DNA of 64,000 nt from [Actinobacillus] rossii (GCA_900444965.1 UFRQ01000003.1:2418001-2482000); one strand, 5' to 3'. Positions 29,427 to 41,768 are shown, counted from the stretch's first letter. Numbers and translations: made by a program. The notes: generated from the sequence alone by a model not told the origin.

Positions 29427-29756
29427 TTAAAACGGCATTTTGAATCCCGGAGGCAACGGCATTCCTGCTGTAACAGATGCCATTTTTTCTTTTTGCAATT
29501 CTTCTGCGCGACGAACTGCATCATTAAATGCCGCGGCAATCAAATCTTCCAACATTTCTTTATCGTCTTCCATTAATGAAGGATCGATATCAATACGACG
29601 ACAGTTATGCGCTCCATTAATCGTAATTTTAACTAAGCCCGCACCAGATTCTCCCGTAACTTCCAACTGTGCAATTTCTTCTTGCATTTTTTGCATACGT
29701 TCTTGCATCTGTTGGGCTTGTTTCATCAAACCGCCTAAACCCGCTTTTCCAAACAT
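29427..29756 (-). CDS. ybaB: Nucleoid-associated protein YbaB/EbfC
   Basis: The 109 residues start [39 protein letters not shown] and have the conserved [24 protein letters not shown] helix and the Pro-Gly-rich end LPPGFKMPF. YbaB dimers bind DNA and affect nucleoid structure. It is usually encoded between dnaX and recR; dnaX is absent here, and the upstream neighbour on this strand is crr. Confidence 0.96.
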   Translation of the reverse strand: MFGKAGLGGLMKQAQQMQERMQKMQEEIAQLEVTGESGAGLVKITINGAHNCRRIDIDPSLMEDDKEMLEDLIAAAFNDAVRRAEELQKEKMASVTAGMPLPPGFKMPF

Positions 29757-29775
29757 TTTCTATTCCTTATCAAAG

Positions 29776-29807
29776 AAAAAGTCCGCTTAAACATAAGCGA
29801 ACTTTTT
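29776..29807 (-). terminator. crr / pts operon terminator
   Basis: On the minus strand AAAAAGTTCGCTTA pairs with TAAGCGGACTTTTT (one G-U pair), 27 nt after the crr stop and ahead of ybaB. Confidence 0.8.
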
Positions 29808-29833
29808 AGATTGTTAATGTATCATCTAACTGA

Positions 29834-30334
29834 TTATTTCTTAAGAGATAAAACTTCAGATTCGCCTGCAACAACAGTACCAACTTTTTTCTCAATATGG
29901 TTAATTTCATCCATATTAGAAATCACAATTGGTGTTAACACTGATTTTGCTTTAGATTTTAAGAGTTCTAAATCAAATTTGATAATCACGTCACCACGTT
30001 TCACCGTTTGCCCTTCTTGTGCAACGCGAGTAAAACCTTCACCTTTCAATTCAACAGTATCAATACCGAAGTGAACAAAAAGTTCAACACCTTCCGTTGA
30101 TTCCATTGAAAATGCATGGTTTGTTTCGAAAATTTTACCAATCGTACCATCAACTGGAGCCACAATAACATCACCAGTTGGGTTAATTGCAACGCCATCA
30201 CCCACGATTTTTTCAGAGAAAACCACATCTGGTACATCTTCGATGTTTACAATTTCACCTGACAATGGTGCGTAAACTTTCACTTCTACAGCTTGGCTCT
30301 CTTTTGAACCGAATAATTTAGCAAAAAATCCCAT
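29834..30334 (-). CDS. crr: PTS glucose-specific EIIA (Crr)
   Basis: The 166 residues give a compact beta-sandwich EIIA-Glc: [27 protein letters not shown], then [24 protein letters not shown] with the phosphorylated His at about residue 88, and VVISNMDEI. It accepts phosphate from HPr and passes it to EIIBC permeases. Its phosphorylation state controls adenylate cyclase and inducer exclusion. It is last in ptsH-ptsI-crr. Confidence 0.97.
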   Translation of the reverse strand: MGFFAKLFGSKESQAVEVKVYAPLSGEIVNIEDVPDVVFSEKIVGDGVAINPTGDVIVAPVDGTIGKIFETNHAFSMESTEGVELFVHFGIDTVELKGEGFTRVAQEGQTVKRGDVIIKFDLELLKSKAKSVLTPIVISNMDEINHIEKKVGTVVAGESEVLSLKK

Positions 30335-30395
30335 TTACTTATCTCCTAACTAATTGAAATTTCCTGTATTCTAACGCAAAAATTCCAATTTGTAT

Positions 30396-32123
30396 CTAGT
30401 TTAATGCTTTTTCTTTCAAGAATTCATTAACTAATTGCTCAATTTCAGCCGCCGTAGGCACTTGCATCGCTTTATCCGCTAAAGCTTTAGCATCTGCAAA
30501 GTTAACATTACGAATTAATTTTTTGATTCGTGGTACTGAAATAGCACTCATACTGAACTCATCTAAGCCCATACCTAATAATAATAGCGTTGCTCGTTCA
30601 TCGCCTGCAAGCTCACCACACATACCAGTCCATTTACCTTCTGCATGAGAAGCATCAATCACTTGTTTAATTAAGCCTAATACAGATGGTGACATTGGAT
30701 TATATAGATGTGAAATCATCTCATTACCACGGTCAACCGCTAAAGTGTATTGGGTTAAATCGTTAGTCCCAATACTAAAGAAATCGACTTCTTTCGCTAA
30801 GAATTTCGCATTCACTGCAGCAGATGGAGTCTCAACCATCACACCGATTTGAATATTTTCATCAAAAGCTTTACCTTCATCACGCAACTCTTGTTTTAGT
30901 TTTGCAATCACTGCTTTTAATTCACGAATTTCTTCTACAGAAATAATCATTGGGAACATAACAGCAAGATTACCAAAGGCAGATGCACGCAATACAGCAC
31001 GTAATTGTGCATGTAAAATTTCACGGCGATCCATTGCAATACGAATTGCACGCCAACCTAAGAATGGATTCATTTCTTTTGGTAAATCTAAATATGGTAA
31101 TTCTTTATCACCACCAACGTCCATTGTACGCAGCACGACAATACGACCATTCATCGCTTCAACAACTTCTTTATAAGCTTGGAATTGTTCTTCTTCTGAA
31201 GGAAGGCTATCGCGATCCATAAATAAAAATTCTGTACGATATAAACCTACGCCTTCTGCACCATTACGATCAGCACCTTCACAGTCGCGGATTGTACCAA
31301 TATTTGCCACCACATCTACACGATGCCCATCTAAGGTCAAGGCAGGTAAATCTTTTAATTTTGCCAGTTCTGCTTTTTCTTCTGCCAATTGTGCTTGTTG
31401 CGCTTTTAGTGCATCAATTTGGTCTTGTGTTGGATTAACATAAACTGCGTTATTCACCGCATCAAGAATTAAGTAATCGCCTGAATTTACTTTTTCAGTA
31501 ACATTGTTTGTACCAACAATCGCAGGAAGTTCCAAAGAACGAGCCATAATAGAAGTATGCGAAGTGCGACCACCAATATCAGTGATAAAACCTAACACTT
31601 TCTCTAAGTTTAATTGCGCAGTTTCTGACGGTGTTAAATCATAAGCAACTAGGATTGCTTCTTCATTAATATCACCCAAATCCACAATATGCATACCAAG
31701 AATATTTTTCAATAAACGGTTACCAATATCACGAATATCCCCAGCACGCTCTTTCAAATATTCATCATCGATTTCAGATAACATTTGTACTTGTTGATCG
31801 ATAATTTTACCTGCTGCCGCGGCGGCATTTGCTTTATTAGAACGGATATAATCAATGATTTCTTCTTCTAATTCTTCATCTTCAAGAATCATCAAATGAC
31901 CTTCGAAAATAGCCGCTTTATCTTCTCCAAGGGATTTCAACGCACGATCACGGATTGAACTTAATTGTTCTAATGCCGCAGTACGACCTTCATAAAAACG
32001 AGCAATTTCGGTTTCAATTTGATCATCTACAATTTTTTGATTATCGATAATGATTTTTTCTTCTTTGAGTACAAGCGCTTTACCAAAAACGATGCCGGGA
32101 GAAGCTGAAATTCCTGAAATCAT
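30396..32123 (-). CDS. ptsI: PTS Enzyme I
   Basis: The 575 residues start [19 protein letters not shown]. The N-terminal HPr-binding domain carries the active His in [13 protein letters not shown] (about residue 189). The C-terminal PEP-binding barrel has [40 protein letters not shown] and MCGELAGDE. It moves phosphate from PEP to HPr. It lies 107 nt downstream of ptsH. TmaR, encoded at 56.9 kb, is its likely localisation partner. Confidence 0.98.
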   Translation of the reverse strand: MISGISASPGIVFGKALVLKEEKIIIDNQKIVDDQIETEIARFYEGRTAALEQLSSIRDRALKSLGEDKAAIFEGHLMILEDEELEEEIIDYIRSNKANAAAAAGKIIDQQVQMLSEIDDEYLKERAGDIRDIGNRLLKNILGMHIVDLGDINEEAILVAYDLTPSETAQLNLEKVLGFITDIGGRTSHTSIMARSLELPAIVGTNNVTEKVNSGDYLILDAVNNAVYVNPTQDQIDALKAQQAQLAEEKAELAKLKDLPALTLDGHRVDVVANIGTIRDCEGADRNGAEGVGLYRTEFLFMDRDSLPSEEEQFQAYKEVVEAMNGRIVVLRTMDVGGDKELPYLDLPKEMNPFLGWRAIRIAMDRREILHAQLRAVLRASAFGNLAVMFPMIISVEEIRELKAVIAKLKQELRDEGKAFDENIQIGVMVETPSAAVNAKFLAKEVDFFSIGTNDLTQYTLAVDRGNEMISHLYNPMSPSVLGLIKQVIDASHAEGKWTGMCGELAGDERATLLLLGMGLDEFSMSAISVPRIKKLIRNVNFADAKALADKAMQVPTAAEIEQLVNEFLKEKALN

Positions 32124-32230
32124 GATTTAACCTTCTAATATTTATAAAGTTATTATGTATATAAAAAATAGCCATAACACTTACGTCCCTGCTTATAACA
32201 AGGAGTTTTCAGTCTTATGGCTAAACAAAA

Positions 32231-32488
32231 TTATTCTAAAGTTGGAACTAAAGCAACTAAATGATCTACTGCAGCTTGTTCATCTTCACCTTCCGCAGAG
32301 ATAGTAATTACAGTACCTTGAGTTAAACCTAACGTTTGTAATTTAAATAGGCTTTTTGCGCTCGCGCTTTTACCAGCTGAAGTCACAGTAATGTCTGAAG
32401 CAAATGCTTTTGCTTCTTTAACGAACTGTGCTGCTGGGCGAGTGTGTAAACCTGCTGCTGCTGTAATTTCAACGTCTTTTGAGTACAT
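32231..32488 (-). CDS. ptsH: PTS phosphocarrier protein HPr
   Basis: The 85 residues have the PEP-dependent phosphorylation site H15 in [12 protein letters not shown] and the conserved Ser46 in [15 protein letters not shown]. It is first in the operon, with a CRP-like site and candidate promoter upstream. The ptsH-ptsI gap (32124-32230) contains AGCCATAA and TTATGGCT arms about 45 nt apart that could form a partial attenuator. Confidence 0.98.
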   Translation of the reverse strand: MYSKDVEITAAAGLHTRPAAQFVKEAKAFASDITVTSAGKSASAKSLFKLQTLGLTQGTVITISAEGEDEQAAVDHLVALVPTLE

Positions 32489-32818
32489 AATTTGTCCTTT
32501 ATTTAAAGTTAAAGTAAATAATATTATGCGATAAGTTCAAACAGCTCACTCATCACTAAAAATCTCGAGCAAAATCGTTCAACCAAACACGCCATAAAGA
32601 GCGATCGAAAAACCGACTACATTTTGCACGCAAAAATTTCAGGCATTAGTATCAATATTCTTGCCAATTAATCAAGCTAAATCACTACAAAATTTGAACT
32701 AGATCACAAAAAAATAAATAAATTGCTGTTATTTTATACTACATTAACAAAATTTTAATATAAAATATCACGTCAAATACACAATTTGAGTTACTTTTTG
32801 ACTAATTTCTCACTGAAT
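32489..32818 (-). promoter_or_regulatory. pts operon control region (330 bp between ptsH and rsgA stop)
   Basis: No gene is seen in this AT-rich gap. A CRP-like site is at 32693-32708. On the ptsH strand a candidate promoter TTGATT (32675-32670), an 18-bp spacer, TACTAA (32651-32646) would start near 32639, giving a leader of about 150 nt. The rest appears unstructured. Confidence 0.55.
32693..32708. promoter_or_regulatory. CRP-like binding site upstream of ptsH
   Basis: TTTGA-N6-TCACA, matching TGTGA-N6-TCACA at nine of ten half-site bases. Its centre is about 61 bp upstream of the inferred ptsH start point, the usual class I spacing. Confidence 0.65.
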
Positions 32819-33865
32819 TTATTCAACAAAGTGTCGTTGAGATTTATTTTCTTCGCGACTGAGTATTAAGCGATGATAATTCTCAAAACGTATAGGATGA
32901 ATTTTTCCTTGTTCAACCGCATTACGTAAAGCACATTCAGGATCCGTTAAATGCTTGCAATCACGAAACTTGCAGCTACCTAAAAAATATTGAAACTCAC
33001 GATAACCTTTCGTAATTTGATCAGGTTCCAAATGCCAAAGTCCAAACTCTCGAATACCGGGGCTATCAATCAAGTTGCCGCCGTATGGTAGATGATATAG
33101 ACGTGATGATGTCGTTGTATGCTGTCCTAATCCTGAATTTGCACTCACTTCCCCAGTCTGTGCATTCACTTCTGGCATAATGTGATTGACCAAACTAGAC
33201 TTACCGACACCAGATTGTCCAACAAAAATAGAAGTGCCTTCTGATAAAAGTGCAGTCAATTTTTCCATATTTTTGCCTGTTTGTGCGGAAATCATCAACG
33301 TTTGATAACCTAAGCGTTCATAAATATTCAGTTGTTCTTCTGCCCAAGCTAAATCTTCATCAGAAAGTAAATCTACTTTATTGAGTACAATCACCGCGGG
33401 AATATTCGCATTTTCACAGATGACCAAATACCGATCAATAATGTTTAATGACAAGGCTGGCAACACCGCCGATACAATAATAATACGATCAATATTTGAT
33501 GCCATCACCTTCAAGCCATCATAATAATCAGGACGAGAAAGTTCATTTTTACGTGGCTGTACCGCTTCTACGACTCCACTAATGCCTTGTAATTGTTCAA
33601 TCCCTTTGCGCCACACCACATGATCGCCTACCACGACACTGGAAAGTGTACGCCGTAAATTGCAACGAAAAATCTCACCTTGTGCATTTTCGACATCCGC
33701 ATGCATAGAATAACGCGTGACGACGATACCGTCTTGCGTTTCGCCTAACATTTCATCTTGCCAGTCAATTTCTTTTTTAGCCTGCCGGCGATGACGATCA
33801 AGGGCTTTAGCATTATTCGAATGAATACGGCGTTTCTGATTCTGAGTTAATTTATGTTTTGCCAT
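32819..33865 (-). CDS. rsgA: Ribosome small subunit GTPase RsgA
   Basis: The 348 residues have an N-terminal OB domain, then the circularly permuted GTPase motifs in the order NKVDLL (G4), [12 protein letters not shown] (G1) and [11 protein letters not shown] (G3). A C-terminal zinc motif contains [14 protein letters not shown]. RsgA tests late 30S assembly and releases RbfA. It diverges from orn with a 60-bp gap that holds one uptake core (33868-33877). Confidence 0.97.
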   Translation of the reverse strand: MAKHKLTQNQKRRIHSNNAKALDRHRRQAKKEIDWQDEMLGETQDGIVVTRYSMHADVENAQGEIFRCNLRRTLSSVVVGDHVVWRKGIEQLQGISGVVEAVQPRKNELSRPDYYDGLKVMASNIDRIIIVSAVLPALSLNIIDRYLVICENANIPAVIVLNKVDLLSDEDLAWAEEQLNIYERLGYQTLMISAQTGKNMEKLTALLSEGTSIFVGQSGVGKSSLVNHIMPEVNAQTGEVSANSGLGQHTTTSSRLYHLPYGGNLIDSPGIREFGLWHLEPDQITKGYREFQYFLGSCKFRDCKHLTDPECALRNAVEQGKIHPIRFENYHRLILSREENKSQRHFVE

Positions 33866-33925
33866 TTAAAGTGCGGTTAATTTTCAGGTAGAATGATAAA
33901 AAATTTGATATAGGATACTGAAATT

Positions 33926-34474
33926 ATGGCTCAAGATAAAGAAAATCTCATTTGGATCGATTTAGAAATGACAGGCTTAGATCCTGAAAAAGAGCGTATT
34001 ATTGAGATTGCAACGATTGTGACAGATAAAAATTTAACGATTTTAGCGGAAGGTCCAGTACTTGCCATTCATCAATCTGACGAATTATTAGGAAAAATGA
34101 GTGAATGGTGCGTAAAAACACATACTGCAAATGGTTTAGTTGAACGCGTAAAAACCAGCAAACTCACTGAACGTGCCGCAGAATTGCAAACCATCGATTT
34201 TCTGAAAAAGTGGGTACCCAAAGGCGCTTCTCCGATTTGTGGTAATAGTATTGCGCAAGATAAACGCTTTCTTTATAAATATATGCCTGATTTAGCGGAT
34301 TATTTCCACTATCGCCATTTAGATGTCAGCACATTGAAAGAGCTAGCTCGTCGTTGGAAACCTGAAATTTTAGACGGATTCACTAAAGGTAACACCCATT
34401 TAGCATTAGATGATATTCGTGAAAGTATCAAAGAATTAGCCTATTATCGTGGACATTTTATTAAATTAGATTAA
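33926..34474 (+). CDS. orn: Oligoribonuclease
   Basis: The 182 residues are a DEDDh 3'-5' exonuclease: [22 protein letters not shown] supplies the first acidic residues, with [11 protein letters not shown] and [18 protein letters not shown] later. It degrades 2-5-nt RNA and pGpG to mononucleotides and is essential in many gamma-proteobacteria. It diverges from rsgA, as in H. influenzae and E. coli. Confidence 0.98.
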   Translation: MAQDKENLIWIDLEMTGLDPEKERIIEIATIVTDKNLTILAEGPVLAIHQSDELLGKMSEWCVKTHTANGLVERVKTSKLTERAAELQTIDFLKKWVPKGASPICGNSIAQDKRFLYKYMPDLADYFHYRHLDVSTLKELARRWKPEILDGFTKGNTHLALDDIRESIKELAYYRGHFIKLD

Positions 34475-34510
34475 TTTTCAAGCAAACAAAAAGAATTCAA
34501 GAATTTATAC

Positions 34511-34538
34511 TTGCACCTTCGTAAAACATCCGTATAAT
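34511..34538 (+). promoter_or_regulatory. Promoter for tRNA-Gly
   Basis: TTGCAC (34511-34516), 16-bp spacer, consensus TATAAT (34533-34538), 30 nt before the mature tRNA. Confidence 0.75.
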
Positions 34539-34567
34539 ACGCTCTGTTTTCGACGATAAGTCGCTAT

Positions 34568-34643
<76 letters not shown>

Positions 34644-34651
34644 AATTCTTT

Positions 34652-34676
34652 AAGGGCGCTTTAAGCGTCCTTTTCT
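34652..34676 (+). terminator. tRNA-Gly terminator
   Basis: AAGGGCGCT (34652-34660), loop TTA, AGCGTCCTT (34664-34672, one G-U), followed by TTCTTTT. Confidence 0.8.
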
Positions 34677-34841
34677 TTTGCACAAAGACTTATTTTTCTT
34701 ATATTTCATCGTATCAATAACAGTGAAACTCATCAAAATTTAACCGCACTTGACAATTCCATGACAATTTTCCACTATTGAAAATCACAAAAGTGCGGTA
34801 CAATTTCGCCCATTTTTAACGAGCTAAACAGGACCATATCA

Positions 34842-35327
34842 TTGAATACTTTACGTCAATTTTTACCTGATGAAACAGCGATGATTGCATTTGGTCATAA
34901 ACTCATGACAGCGATTTGCCAAATTCCCTCTTCAACAAGCGTAACACTCTATTTAAACGGCGAGCTTGGAGCAGGAAAAACGACACTGAGTCGCGGAATG
35001 ATTCAAAGCTTAGGGCATCAAGGTAATGTAAAAAGTCCTACTTATACTTTAGTGGAAGAATATCATTTACAAGGCAAACATATTTATCACTTTGATTTGT
35101 ATCGTTTAAGCGATCCTGAAGAGCTAGAATTTATGGGAATTCGCGATTACTTTTCTGCCAATACCATTTGTTTAATAGAATGGGCTGAAAAAGGTGCTGG
35201 TTTACTTGCCGAAGCGGATCTATGCGTGAATATCATCTATGCTGATAATGCGCGTGAAATCGAATTAACCGCACAAACAACACAAGGCAAACTGATTTTA
35301 GAAAATTTATCCCCACTATTGGGCTAA
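34842..35327 (+). CDS. tsaE: tRNA t6A biosynthesis ATPase TsaE
   Basis: The 161-residue frame starts at a TTG (34842); I chose it because NTLRQFLPDETAM matches the family N-terminus and there is no in-frame ATG before the P-loop region. The Walker A motif GELGAGKTT lies at residues 40-48, followed by VKSPTYTLVEEY, IYHFDLYRL and ICLIEWAEKG. TsaE is the ATPase that resets TsaD-TsaB during N6-threonylcarbamoyladenosine formation on ANN-decoding tRNAs. It heads the tsaE-amiB-mutL-miaA-hfq-hflX series. Confidence 0.94.
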   Translation: MNTLRQFLPDETAMIAFGHKLMTAICQIPSSTSVTLYLNGELGAGKTTLSRGMIQSLGHQGNVKSPTYTLVEEYHLQGKHIYHFDLYRLSDPEELEFMGIRDYFSANTICLIEWAEKGAGLLAEADLCVNIIYADNAREIELTAQTTQGKLILENLSPLLG

Positions 35328-35395
35328 TTTTAAAAATAGCTTAAAAACAATTTTATTAAGTTGATGACAATTAATTTCTATCTATTTTCGGAAAT

Positions 35396-37207
35396 ATGAA
35401 AAAAATATTCTTAATTTTCACCGCGCTTTTATCTCTTTCAGTCCAAGCGCAACCTTGGACCATTGCGATTGACCCGGGTCATGGCGGTAAAGATCCTGGT
35501 GCAATTAGCCGTAATCTACGTTTATATGAAAAGAACATTACCATTGCAATTGCTCGCGAATTAAAAGGCTTTTTAGATAAAGATCCCAATTTTCGTGCAG
35601 TACTGACACGTACGGGGGATTATTATATTTCTGTGCCAGAGCGCTCTGAAATTGCACGTCATAAGCAAGCCAATTATCTCGTTTCGATTCATGCGGATTC
35701 ATCCGAAAATCCTGAATTACGTGGCGCATCGGTATGGGTATTATCAAACCGTCGCGCAAATGACGAAATGGGACAATGGCTAGAAGATCATGAAAAACAA
35801 TCCGAATTACTCGGTGGCGCCGGAAATGTATTATCGGGTCATAGCAATGAAAAATACCTTAACCAAACCGTGCTGGATTTACAATTTGGTCACAGTCAAC
35901 GCGTAGGTTATGAACTTGGCAATGCTATTTTGCGTAATTTTGCTAAAATTACGACACTAAGCCGCAATAACCCACAACACGCCAGCTTAGGTGTATTACG
36001 TTCGCCTGATATTCCTTCTGTACTGGTTGAAACGGGTTTTTTATCTAATGCAGAGGAAGAAGCCAAACTCAGTACGCCTTCCTACCGTCGCCGCATTGCT
36101 TATATAATTTATCAAGGCATTGTGGATTATCGTAAACGTAATGGCGGTTTGGACGTTAATACATCCGTAAAAGGACCTGAAATCAAAGAGACCAAAACCA
36201 CTGCAAAAGATGAAAAACAAGCGGTTAAAGACGAGCAAAAAACGTCAGATAAAAATAATAAAACTGAGAAAACTGACACAAAACTCAAAGATAGTGGTAT
36301 CAAACACACTGTTGTCTCGGGTGATCGTTTAGACAAAATTGCTAAAAAATATGATGTACAACTCGATGATATTGTGGAGTTAAATAAGCTAAAACGTCGT
36401 GAATTGTTTATCGGACAAACTTTGCGTATTCCTGCTAATGAGAAAAACGCAAATAAAAAAGAGGATAATAAAGCAACAGACATCAAAGCAACTCCATCAA
36501 TTAAAGATAGCGGCATTAAACATACGGTTAAATCAGGCGACCGCTTAGATAAAATTGCGAAAAAATATGATGTTAAAGTCGCTGATATCGTGGCATTAAA
36601 CCAATTAAAACGTCAAGAATTAACGATTGGGCAAATTCTTCGCATTCCTGACAATGGGAAAAGTGCGGTTAAATCTGACGATAAATCAAAAGCGCAAACG
36701 GATGGAAAAGAAAATATTAAATCGACATCCACAGTAAAAGAAAGCGGAACGATACATACCGTGAAGTCAGGTGATCGCTTAGATAAGATCGCACAAAAAT
36801 ATGGTGTATCCGAAAATGATATCATGGCTTTAAACAACTTAAAGCGCAGCACATTACGTATTGGCGACAAACTCAAAATCCCAGCCAAACTGAAAACAGA
36901 GAAAGTCGAAAAAATACAAGAGGCGAAATCTGAAAAAGAGAAAAAAGCAGACAAAGCACTAGAAACAAAATCTCAAAAAGAGAAACAAACAACAGATAAG
37001 CCAAGTAGTAAAGAAACACTCAATACGAAAAGTGACAAAACAGAAAAAATCAAAACAGTACCGAAATACCACGTAATGGAAAAAGATCAAACTATTTACG
37101 CGGTAGGTCGTTTATATAATATTTCGCCAGATAAAATTTTAAAACTGAATCCAAAATTGAAAAATGGCAAAGTCGCTGTAGGACAAAAAATTCAACTTAA
37201 GGAATAA
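35396..37207 (+). CDS. amiB: N-acetylmuramoyl-L-alanine amidase AmiB with four LysM domains
   Basis: The 603 residues start with a signal peptide ([18 protein letters not shown]). A zinc amidase domain follows (residues about 20-245: [14 protein letters not shown] with zinc His, [10 protein letters not shown] with Glu, [21 protein letters not shown]). Four LysM peptidoglycan-binding modules lie at about residues 304-347, 376-420, 454-498 and 558-602, joined by Lys/Thr/Asp-rich linkers. The first three share [14 protein letters not shown] and look like recent duplications of 72-78 residues. The enzyme cleaves peptide stems to split daughter cells in the periplasm. Pasteurellaceae homologues I recall are shorter. 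Confidence 0.95.
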   Translation: MKKIFLIFTALLSLSVQAQPWTIAIDPGHGGKDPGAISRNLRLYEKNITIAIARELKGFLDKDPNFRAVLTRTGDYYISVPERSEIARHKQANYLVSIHADSSENPELRGASVWVLSNRRANDEMGQWLEDHEKQSELLGGAGNVLSGHSNEKYLNQTVLDLQFGHSQRVGYELGNAILRNFAKITTLSRNNPQHASLGVLRSPDIPSVLVETGFLSNAEEEAKLSTPSYRRRIAYIIYQGIVDYRKRNGGLDVNTSVKGPEIKETKTTAKDEKQAVKDEQKTSDKNNKTEKTDTKLKDSGIKHTVVSGDRLDKIAKKYDVQLDDIVELNKLKRRELFIGQTLRIPANEKNANKKEDNKATDIKATPSIKDSGIKHTVKSGDRLDKIAKKYDVKVADIVALNQLKRQELTIGQILRIPDNGKSAVKSDDKSKAQTDGKENIKSTSTVKESGTIHTVKSGDRLDKIAQKYGVSENDIMALNNLKRSTLRIGDKLKIPAKLKTEKVEKIQEAKSEKEKKADKALETKSQKEKQTTDKPSSKETLNTKSDKTEKIKTVPKYHVMEKDQTIYAVGRLYNISPDKILKLNPKLKNGKVAVGQKIQLKE

Positions 37208-37212
37208 AAAAC

Positions 37213-39075
37213 ATGCCAATTCAAATTTTACCACCGCAACTTGCTAACCAAATCGCTGCGGGCGAAGTGGTAGAACGCCCTGCGTCGATAGTAAAAGAAT
37301 TGGTAGAAAATAGCCTTGATGCAGGTGCAAATAATATTCGCGTGGATATTGAAAATGGTGGCGCAACGTTAATTCGTATTAGGGATAACGGAATTGGCAT
37401 TCCCAAAGAAGAACTTCCCCTTTCTCTTGCCCGCCATGCCACCAGCAAAATCACTTGTATGGACGATCTTGAAGCCATTCTAAGCTTCGGATTTCGTGGC
37501 GAAGCGTTAGCAAGTATTAGCTCGGTTTCGCGTCTGACTTTAACATCACGCACCGCAGAACAAACTGAAGCTTGGCAAGTTTATGTGCAAGGGCGCGACC
37601 AAGAAAGTACTATTCAACCGGCTTCACACCCTATTGGTACGACAGTTGAAGTCGCTAATCTATTCTTTAATACGCCTGCGCGACGTAAATTTTTGCGCAC
37701 AGACAAAACAGAGTTTGCCCACATTGACGAAGTACTTCGTCGTATTGCGCTCGCCAAATCGAATATTGCCTTTACCCTAACACACAACAGTAAAATCATC
37801 CGCCAATACAAAAGTGCGGTCAATGAACAGCAAAAATTAAAACGCGTAGCGGCAATTTGTGGTGATGATTTTGTTCAACACGCACTACAAATTGATTGGA
37901 AACATGATGATTTACACCTATATGGCTGGGTTGCCACACCGCATTTTACTCGTTCGCAAAACGATTTAGCCTATTGTTATATCAATGGGCGCATGGTTAA
38001 GGATAAAGTGATCACCCATGCTATTCGTCAAGCTTATGCAGAATATTTAGGTAACGAACAATATCCTGCTTTTGTGCTATTTTTGGATTTAAATCCCAAT
38101 GATGTGGATGTTAACGTCCACCCGACCAAACATGAAGTTCGTTTTCACCAAGCCCGCTTAATCCACGACTTTATCTATCAAGGCGTGACTCACGCGCTCG
38201 CCAATAGTGAACAGTTAGATTTCACTGAATCCCAAGCACAAGCGAATGATGAAATTCAGGAACCACAGCCCAATTATAGTTATTCTTCCGGTATTAAGCC
38301 AAACCGTATTGCGGCTGGACGTAATATGTTTGCCCCTCACAGCGATACACAAACTATTAGCGCAAGCCGTCCAACTTACTCAGGTTATACCAAACAGCCC
38401 GATTTTCGACCGCACTTTAAACCCGATATCGCTCCGACATATCAACGCGAAACGGCAACTAAAACAGCACAACAACTCTACGGCGAATTGTTACAATCGA
38501 CTCATCAAAATGAACCAACAGTTGCTGCGGTTACAGACGAACCGCAAGCGAAATCCGTCTTACGTGCACTCGCCTTAGTGGAAAATAAGGCACTATTATT
38601 GCAACAACATAACACATTTTATTTATTGCCATTAGCACCGCTACAAAAAGTGCGGTTACGATTAAGCTTAAATTCACAAAGCACAAAACAACCCTTGCTC
38701 ATTCCTATTGTGTTTCGTTTAAACGATGGGTTACAAAATGCTTGGAAACAACAAAAAAATTTTTTCGAGCAAATGGGCTTTGAATTTACAGAAAACTTAG
38801 CACAACACCGCATTACGCTAACTAGTGTGCCACAATGTTTACGGCAACAAAATTTGCAACATATTGTCATGTCCTTACTCAATCGCACAATAAGTGAAAC
38901 TAACGAATTTTTGACCGCACTTTGTGAACAATTAACACTACCTACAATTGAGACCTTTGCAAGTGCCGTGAATTTATTACAAGAAGTCGAATTACTTATA
39001 GCTAAACAAAGCCAATTTTCGCTGACATCCTTATTAGTCACGGTAGATTTCAATGCTTATTTAAGTGAGAAATAA
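37213..39075 (+). CDS. mutL: DNA mismatch repair protein MutL
   Basis: The 620 residues have the GHKL ATPase N-terminus: [49 protein letters not shown] variable linker with several uptake cores (37811, 38408, 38648) leads to the C-terminal dimerisation domain. The endonuclease motif DQHAxxER is absent, as expected in a species using MutH. It lies 5 nt after amiB and abuts miaA directly. Confidence 0.97.
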   Translation: MPIQILPPQLANQIAAGEVVERPASIVKELVENSLDAGANNIRVDIENGGATLIRIRDNGIGIPKEELPLSLARHATSKITCMDDLEAILSFGFRGEALASISSVSRLTLTSRTAEQTEAWQVYVQGRDQESTIQPASHPIGTTVEVANLFFNTPARRKFLRTDKTEFAHIDEVLRRIALAKSNIAFTLTHNSKIIRQYKSAVNEQQKLKRVAAICGDDFVQHALQIDWKHDDLHLYGWVATPHFTRSQNDLAYCYINGRMVKDKVITHAIRQAYAEYLGNEQYPAFVLFLDLNPNDVDVNVHPTKHEVRFHQARLIHDFIYQGVTHALANSEQLDFTESQAQANDEIQEPQPNYSYSSGIKPNRIAAGRNMFAPHSDTQTISASRPTYSGYTKQPDFRPHFKPDIAPTYQRETATKTAQQLYGELLQSTHQNEPTVAAVTDEPQAKSVLRALALVENKALLLQQHNTFYLLPLAPLQKVRLRLSLNSQSTKQPLLIPIVFRLNDGLQNAWKQQKNFFEQMGFEFTENLAQHRITLTSVPQCLRQQNLQHIVMSLLNRTISETNEFLTALCEQLTLPTIETFASAVNLLQEVELLIAKQSQFSLTSLLVTVDFNAYLSEK

Positions 39076-40029
39076 ATGACAACTAATAACCCAAAACCAA
39101 CCGCTATTTTTCTCATGGGACCAACGGCTTCGGGTAAAACCGATCTCGCAATTCAGCTATATCAAAATTTGCCTGTAGAGGTGATTAGTGTTGATAGTGC
39201 ATTGATTTATAAAGGAATGGATATTGGCACAGCTAAACCAAGCAAAGAAGAACTTGCGCTCGCTCCACATCGTTTGATTGACATACTGGATCCCGCAGAA
39301 AGTTATTCTGCCATGAATTTCCGCGAAGATGCCTTACGCGAAATGGCGGATATTACCGCACAAGGCAAAATTCCCTTGTTAGTGGGTGGGACGATGCTGT
39401 ATTACAAAGCCTTGATTGATGGGCTTTCTCCATTACCTAACGCAGATGAAAAAGTGCGGTCAGAAATTGAAGAAAAAGCAGCTCAAGTAGGCTGGTCTGC
39501 ATTGCATAAAGAACTTGAAATAATCGATCCTATTTCAGCTGCTCGCATTAATCCTAATGATAGCCAACGGATTAATCGCGCTCTAGAAGTTTTCTATATT
39601 ACCGGAAAATCTCTCACTGAGCTGACTGAACAAAAAGGCGAAATGCTGCCCTATCAGGTTTTACAATTTGCTATCGCACCAGAAGATCGCACGATTCTGC
39701 ATGAACGTATTGAATTGCGTTTCAAAAAAATGATGGATTTAGGTTTTAAGGCGGAAGTGGAAAAACTTTTTGCACGCCCTGATTTACATTTGGATTTACC
39801 CTCTATTCGTTGTGTAGGTTATCGTCAAATGTGGGAACATTTACAAGGGCAATATAATTTAGATGAGGCCATTTATCGCGGTATTTGCGCCACACGCCAA
39901 TTAGCAAAACGTCAAATTACGTGGCTACGTGGCTGGAAAACGCCAATTACTTGGCTAGACAGCCTGCAAAATGAACAAAATCTTAAAAAGATTACTCAAG
40001 CCTTTGATTTGGCTATGCAAAACCATTAA
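39076..40029 (+). CDS. miaA: tRNA dimethylallyltransferase
   Basis: The 317 residues have the P-loop GPTASGKT at 15-22 and the family motifs [43 protein letters not shown] and RCVGYRQMW. MiaA adds dimethylallyl to A37 of tRNAs reading UNN codons. Its ATG follows the mutL TAA with no gap. It belongs to the conserved mutL-miaA-hfq-hflX run. Confidence 0.98.
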   Translation: MTTNNPKPTAIFLMGPTASGKTDLAIQLYQNLPVEVISVDSALIYKGMDIGTAKPSKEELALAPHRLIDILDPAESYSAMNFREDALREMADITAQGKIPLLVGGTMLYYKALIDGLSPLPNADEKVRSEIEEKAAQVGWSALHKELEIIDPISAARINPNDSQRINRALEVFYITGKSLTELTEQKGEMLPYQVLQFAIAPEDRTILHERIELRFKKMMDLGFKAEVEKLFARPDLHLDLPSIRCVGYRQMWEHLQGQYNLDEAIYRGICATRQLAKRQITWLRGWKTPITWLDSLQNEQNLKKITQAFDLAMQNH

Positions 40030-40101
40030 AAATTGATATATTGGAAAAGCTGCTAGAGATAGGCAGTAAATAACAACAATAAATAATAAGAAGGTAATAA
40101 A

Positions 40102-40395
40102 ATGGCAAAAGGACAATCATTACAAGATCCTTATTTGAATGCGCTCCGCCGTGAACGTATTCCTGTATCGATTTATCTTGTTAACGGTATTAAATTGCAA
40201 GGTCAAATTGAATCTTTCGACCAATTCGTGATTTTATTAAAAAACACTGTCAACCAAATGGTTTATAAACACGCAATTTCAACCGTTGTGCCTGCGCGTT
40301 CAGTGTCACACCACAACAACAATAATAACCATAATGGACAATATCAACAATCTTCTCAGCCACAAGTGGCAATAGAAGACGCGCAAGCAGAATAA
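40102..40395 (+). CDS. hfq: RNA chaperone Hfq
   Basis: The 97 residues contain the Sm core: [41 protein letters not shown] (Sm1) and [13 protein letters not shown] (Sm2, with the YKH motif). A short disordered C-terminal tail is rich in His, Asn and Gln. The hexamer pairs small RNAs with mRNA targets. The stop overlaps the hflX start by one base (TAATG). Confidence 0.98.
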   Translation: MAKGQSLQDPYLNALRRERIPVSIYLVNGIKLQGQIESFDQFVILLKNTVNQMVYKHAISTVVPARSVSHHNNNNNHNGQYQQSSQPQVAIEDAQAE

Positions 40396-41768
40396 TGTTG
40401 AAAACAGAAAATACCTCAATTCAAAGTGCGGTAGAACTTCCTGAAGTTTCCACCGCACTTTATTCATTTACAGAAAATAGGAATGACAAAGCAATTGTTG
40501 TTCACGTTTTCTTTTCCCCAAATAAAAGCCTTGATGATTTAATTGAATTTCAATTATTGGCTAAATCAGCCCAAGTCGACATTGCACAAGTATTAACAAC
40601 TTCACGTTCTACTCCACAAGCAAAATATTTTGTTGGACAAGGAAAAGCAGAAGAAATCGCTGAAACCGTTGCATTACATGATGCCAATGTAATTTTAGTA
40701 AATCACCAACTCACGCCGGCTCAAACTCGAAATTTAGAAAGTTTATGCCATTGCCGTGTAGTCGATCGCACAGGATTAATCTTAGATATTTTTGCGCAAC
40801 GTGCTCGTTCTCATGAAGGGAAATTACAGGTTGAGTTAGCCCAACTCAAGCACCTTGCCACACGTTTAGTTCGTCGTAAAACCGGGCTTGATCAACAAAA
40901 AGGGGCGGTAGGTCTGCGTGGACCGGGAGAAACGCAACTAGAAACCGATCGACGATTGATTAAAGTACGCATTGCGCAATTACAAAATCGTTTAGAAAAA
41001 GTAGCTAAACAACGAAATCAAAATCGTCAAACCCGCCAAAAAGCCGATATTCCAACAATTTCCTTAGTGGGCTATACCAATGCGGGAAAATCTACTCTTT
41101 TTAACTGTTTAACCCAATCCGCTGTCTATGCTGCCGATCAACTTTTTGCCACACTCGATCCCACCTTACGTCGTTTATCAATTCAAGACGTAGGAACAAC
41201 CATTTTAGCTGACACGGTTGGATTTATTCGCGATTTGCCGCACGATCTCGTCTCCGCATTTAAATCTACATTGCAAGAAATGACAGAAGCGAGCTTATTG
41301 CTGCATGTCATTGATACATCAGACACAAGAAAAGCAGAAAATATTGTGGCTGTGAATACGGTATTGGAAGAAATTGCGGCAAATGCAATTCCCACATTAC
41401 TCGTTTACAACAAAATTGATGCGTTGGAAGATGTGCAACCACATATCGAATGGAACGATGAAAAACAACCGATAGCCGTTTATCTTTCTGCACAAACACA
41501 TGCGGGAATCGATTTACTCTTTGAGGCTATTCGAGTACGTTTAAGCAATGAAATTCTAAAATTGCATATTACACTTGCCCCAAATCTCGGCAGAATACGC
41601 CATGCGCTTTATACATTAAATTGTATTCGCCAAGAGCAAATCAGCGAACAAGGATCATTTGAACTTGATATAGAAATCGATAAAGTCGAATGGCTGAAAT
41701 TAGCCAAACGCTTTCCGTTACTGGAGACATTTACGCCAAGTGCGGTCAAAAATTTAGATGATTTTTAA
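40395..41768 (+). CDS. hflX: GTPase HflX
   Basis: The 457 residues have an N-terminal HflX domain ([63 protein letters not shown]). The GTPase domain follows with GYTNAGKST (G1), [10 protein letters not shown] (G3) and NKID (G4). HflX binds the 50S subunit and splits stalled ribosomes, especially under heat stress. Translation is coupled to hfq. It converges with tyrR, whose stop lies only 2 nt away. Confidence 0.97.
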   Translation: MLKTENTSIQSAVELPEVSTALYSFTENRNDKAIVVHVFFSPNKSLDDLIEFQLLAKSAQVDIAQVLTTSRSTPQAKYFVGQGKAEEIAETVALHDANVILVNHQLTPAQTRNLESLCHCRVVDRTGLILDIFAQRARSHEGKLQVELAQLKHLATRLVRRKTGLDQQKGAVGLRGPGETQLETDRRLIKVRIAQLQNRLEKVAKQRNQNRQTRQKADIPTISLVGYTNAGKSTLFNCLTQSAVYAADQLFATLDPTLRRLSIQDVGTTILADTVGFIRDLPHDLVSAFKSTLQEMTEASLLLHVIDTSDTRKAENIVAVNTVLEEIAANAIPTLLVYNKIDALEDVQPHIEWNDEKQPIAVYLSAQTHAGIDLLFEAIRVRLSNEILKLHITLAPNLGRIRHALYTLNCIRQEQISEQGSFELDIEIDKVEWLKLAKRFPLLETFTPSAVKNLDDF

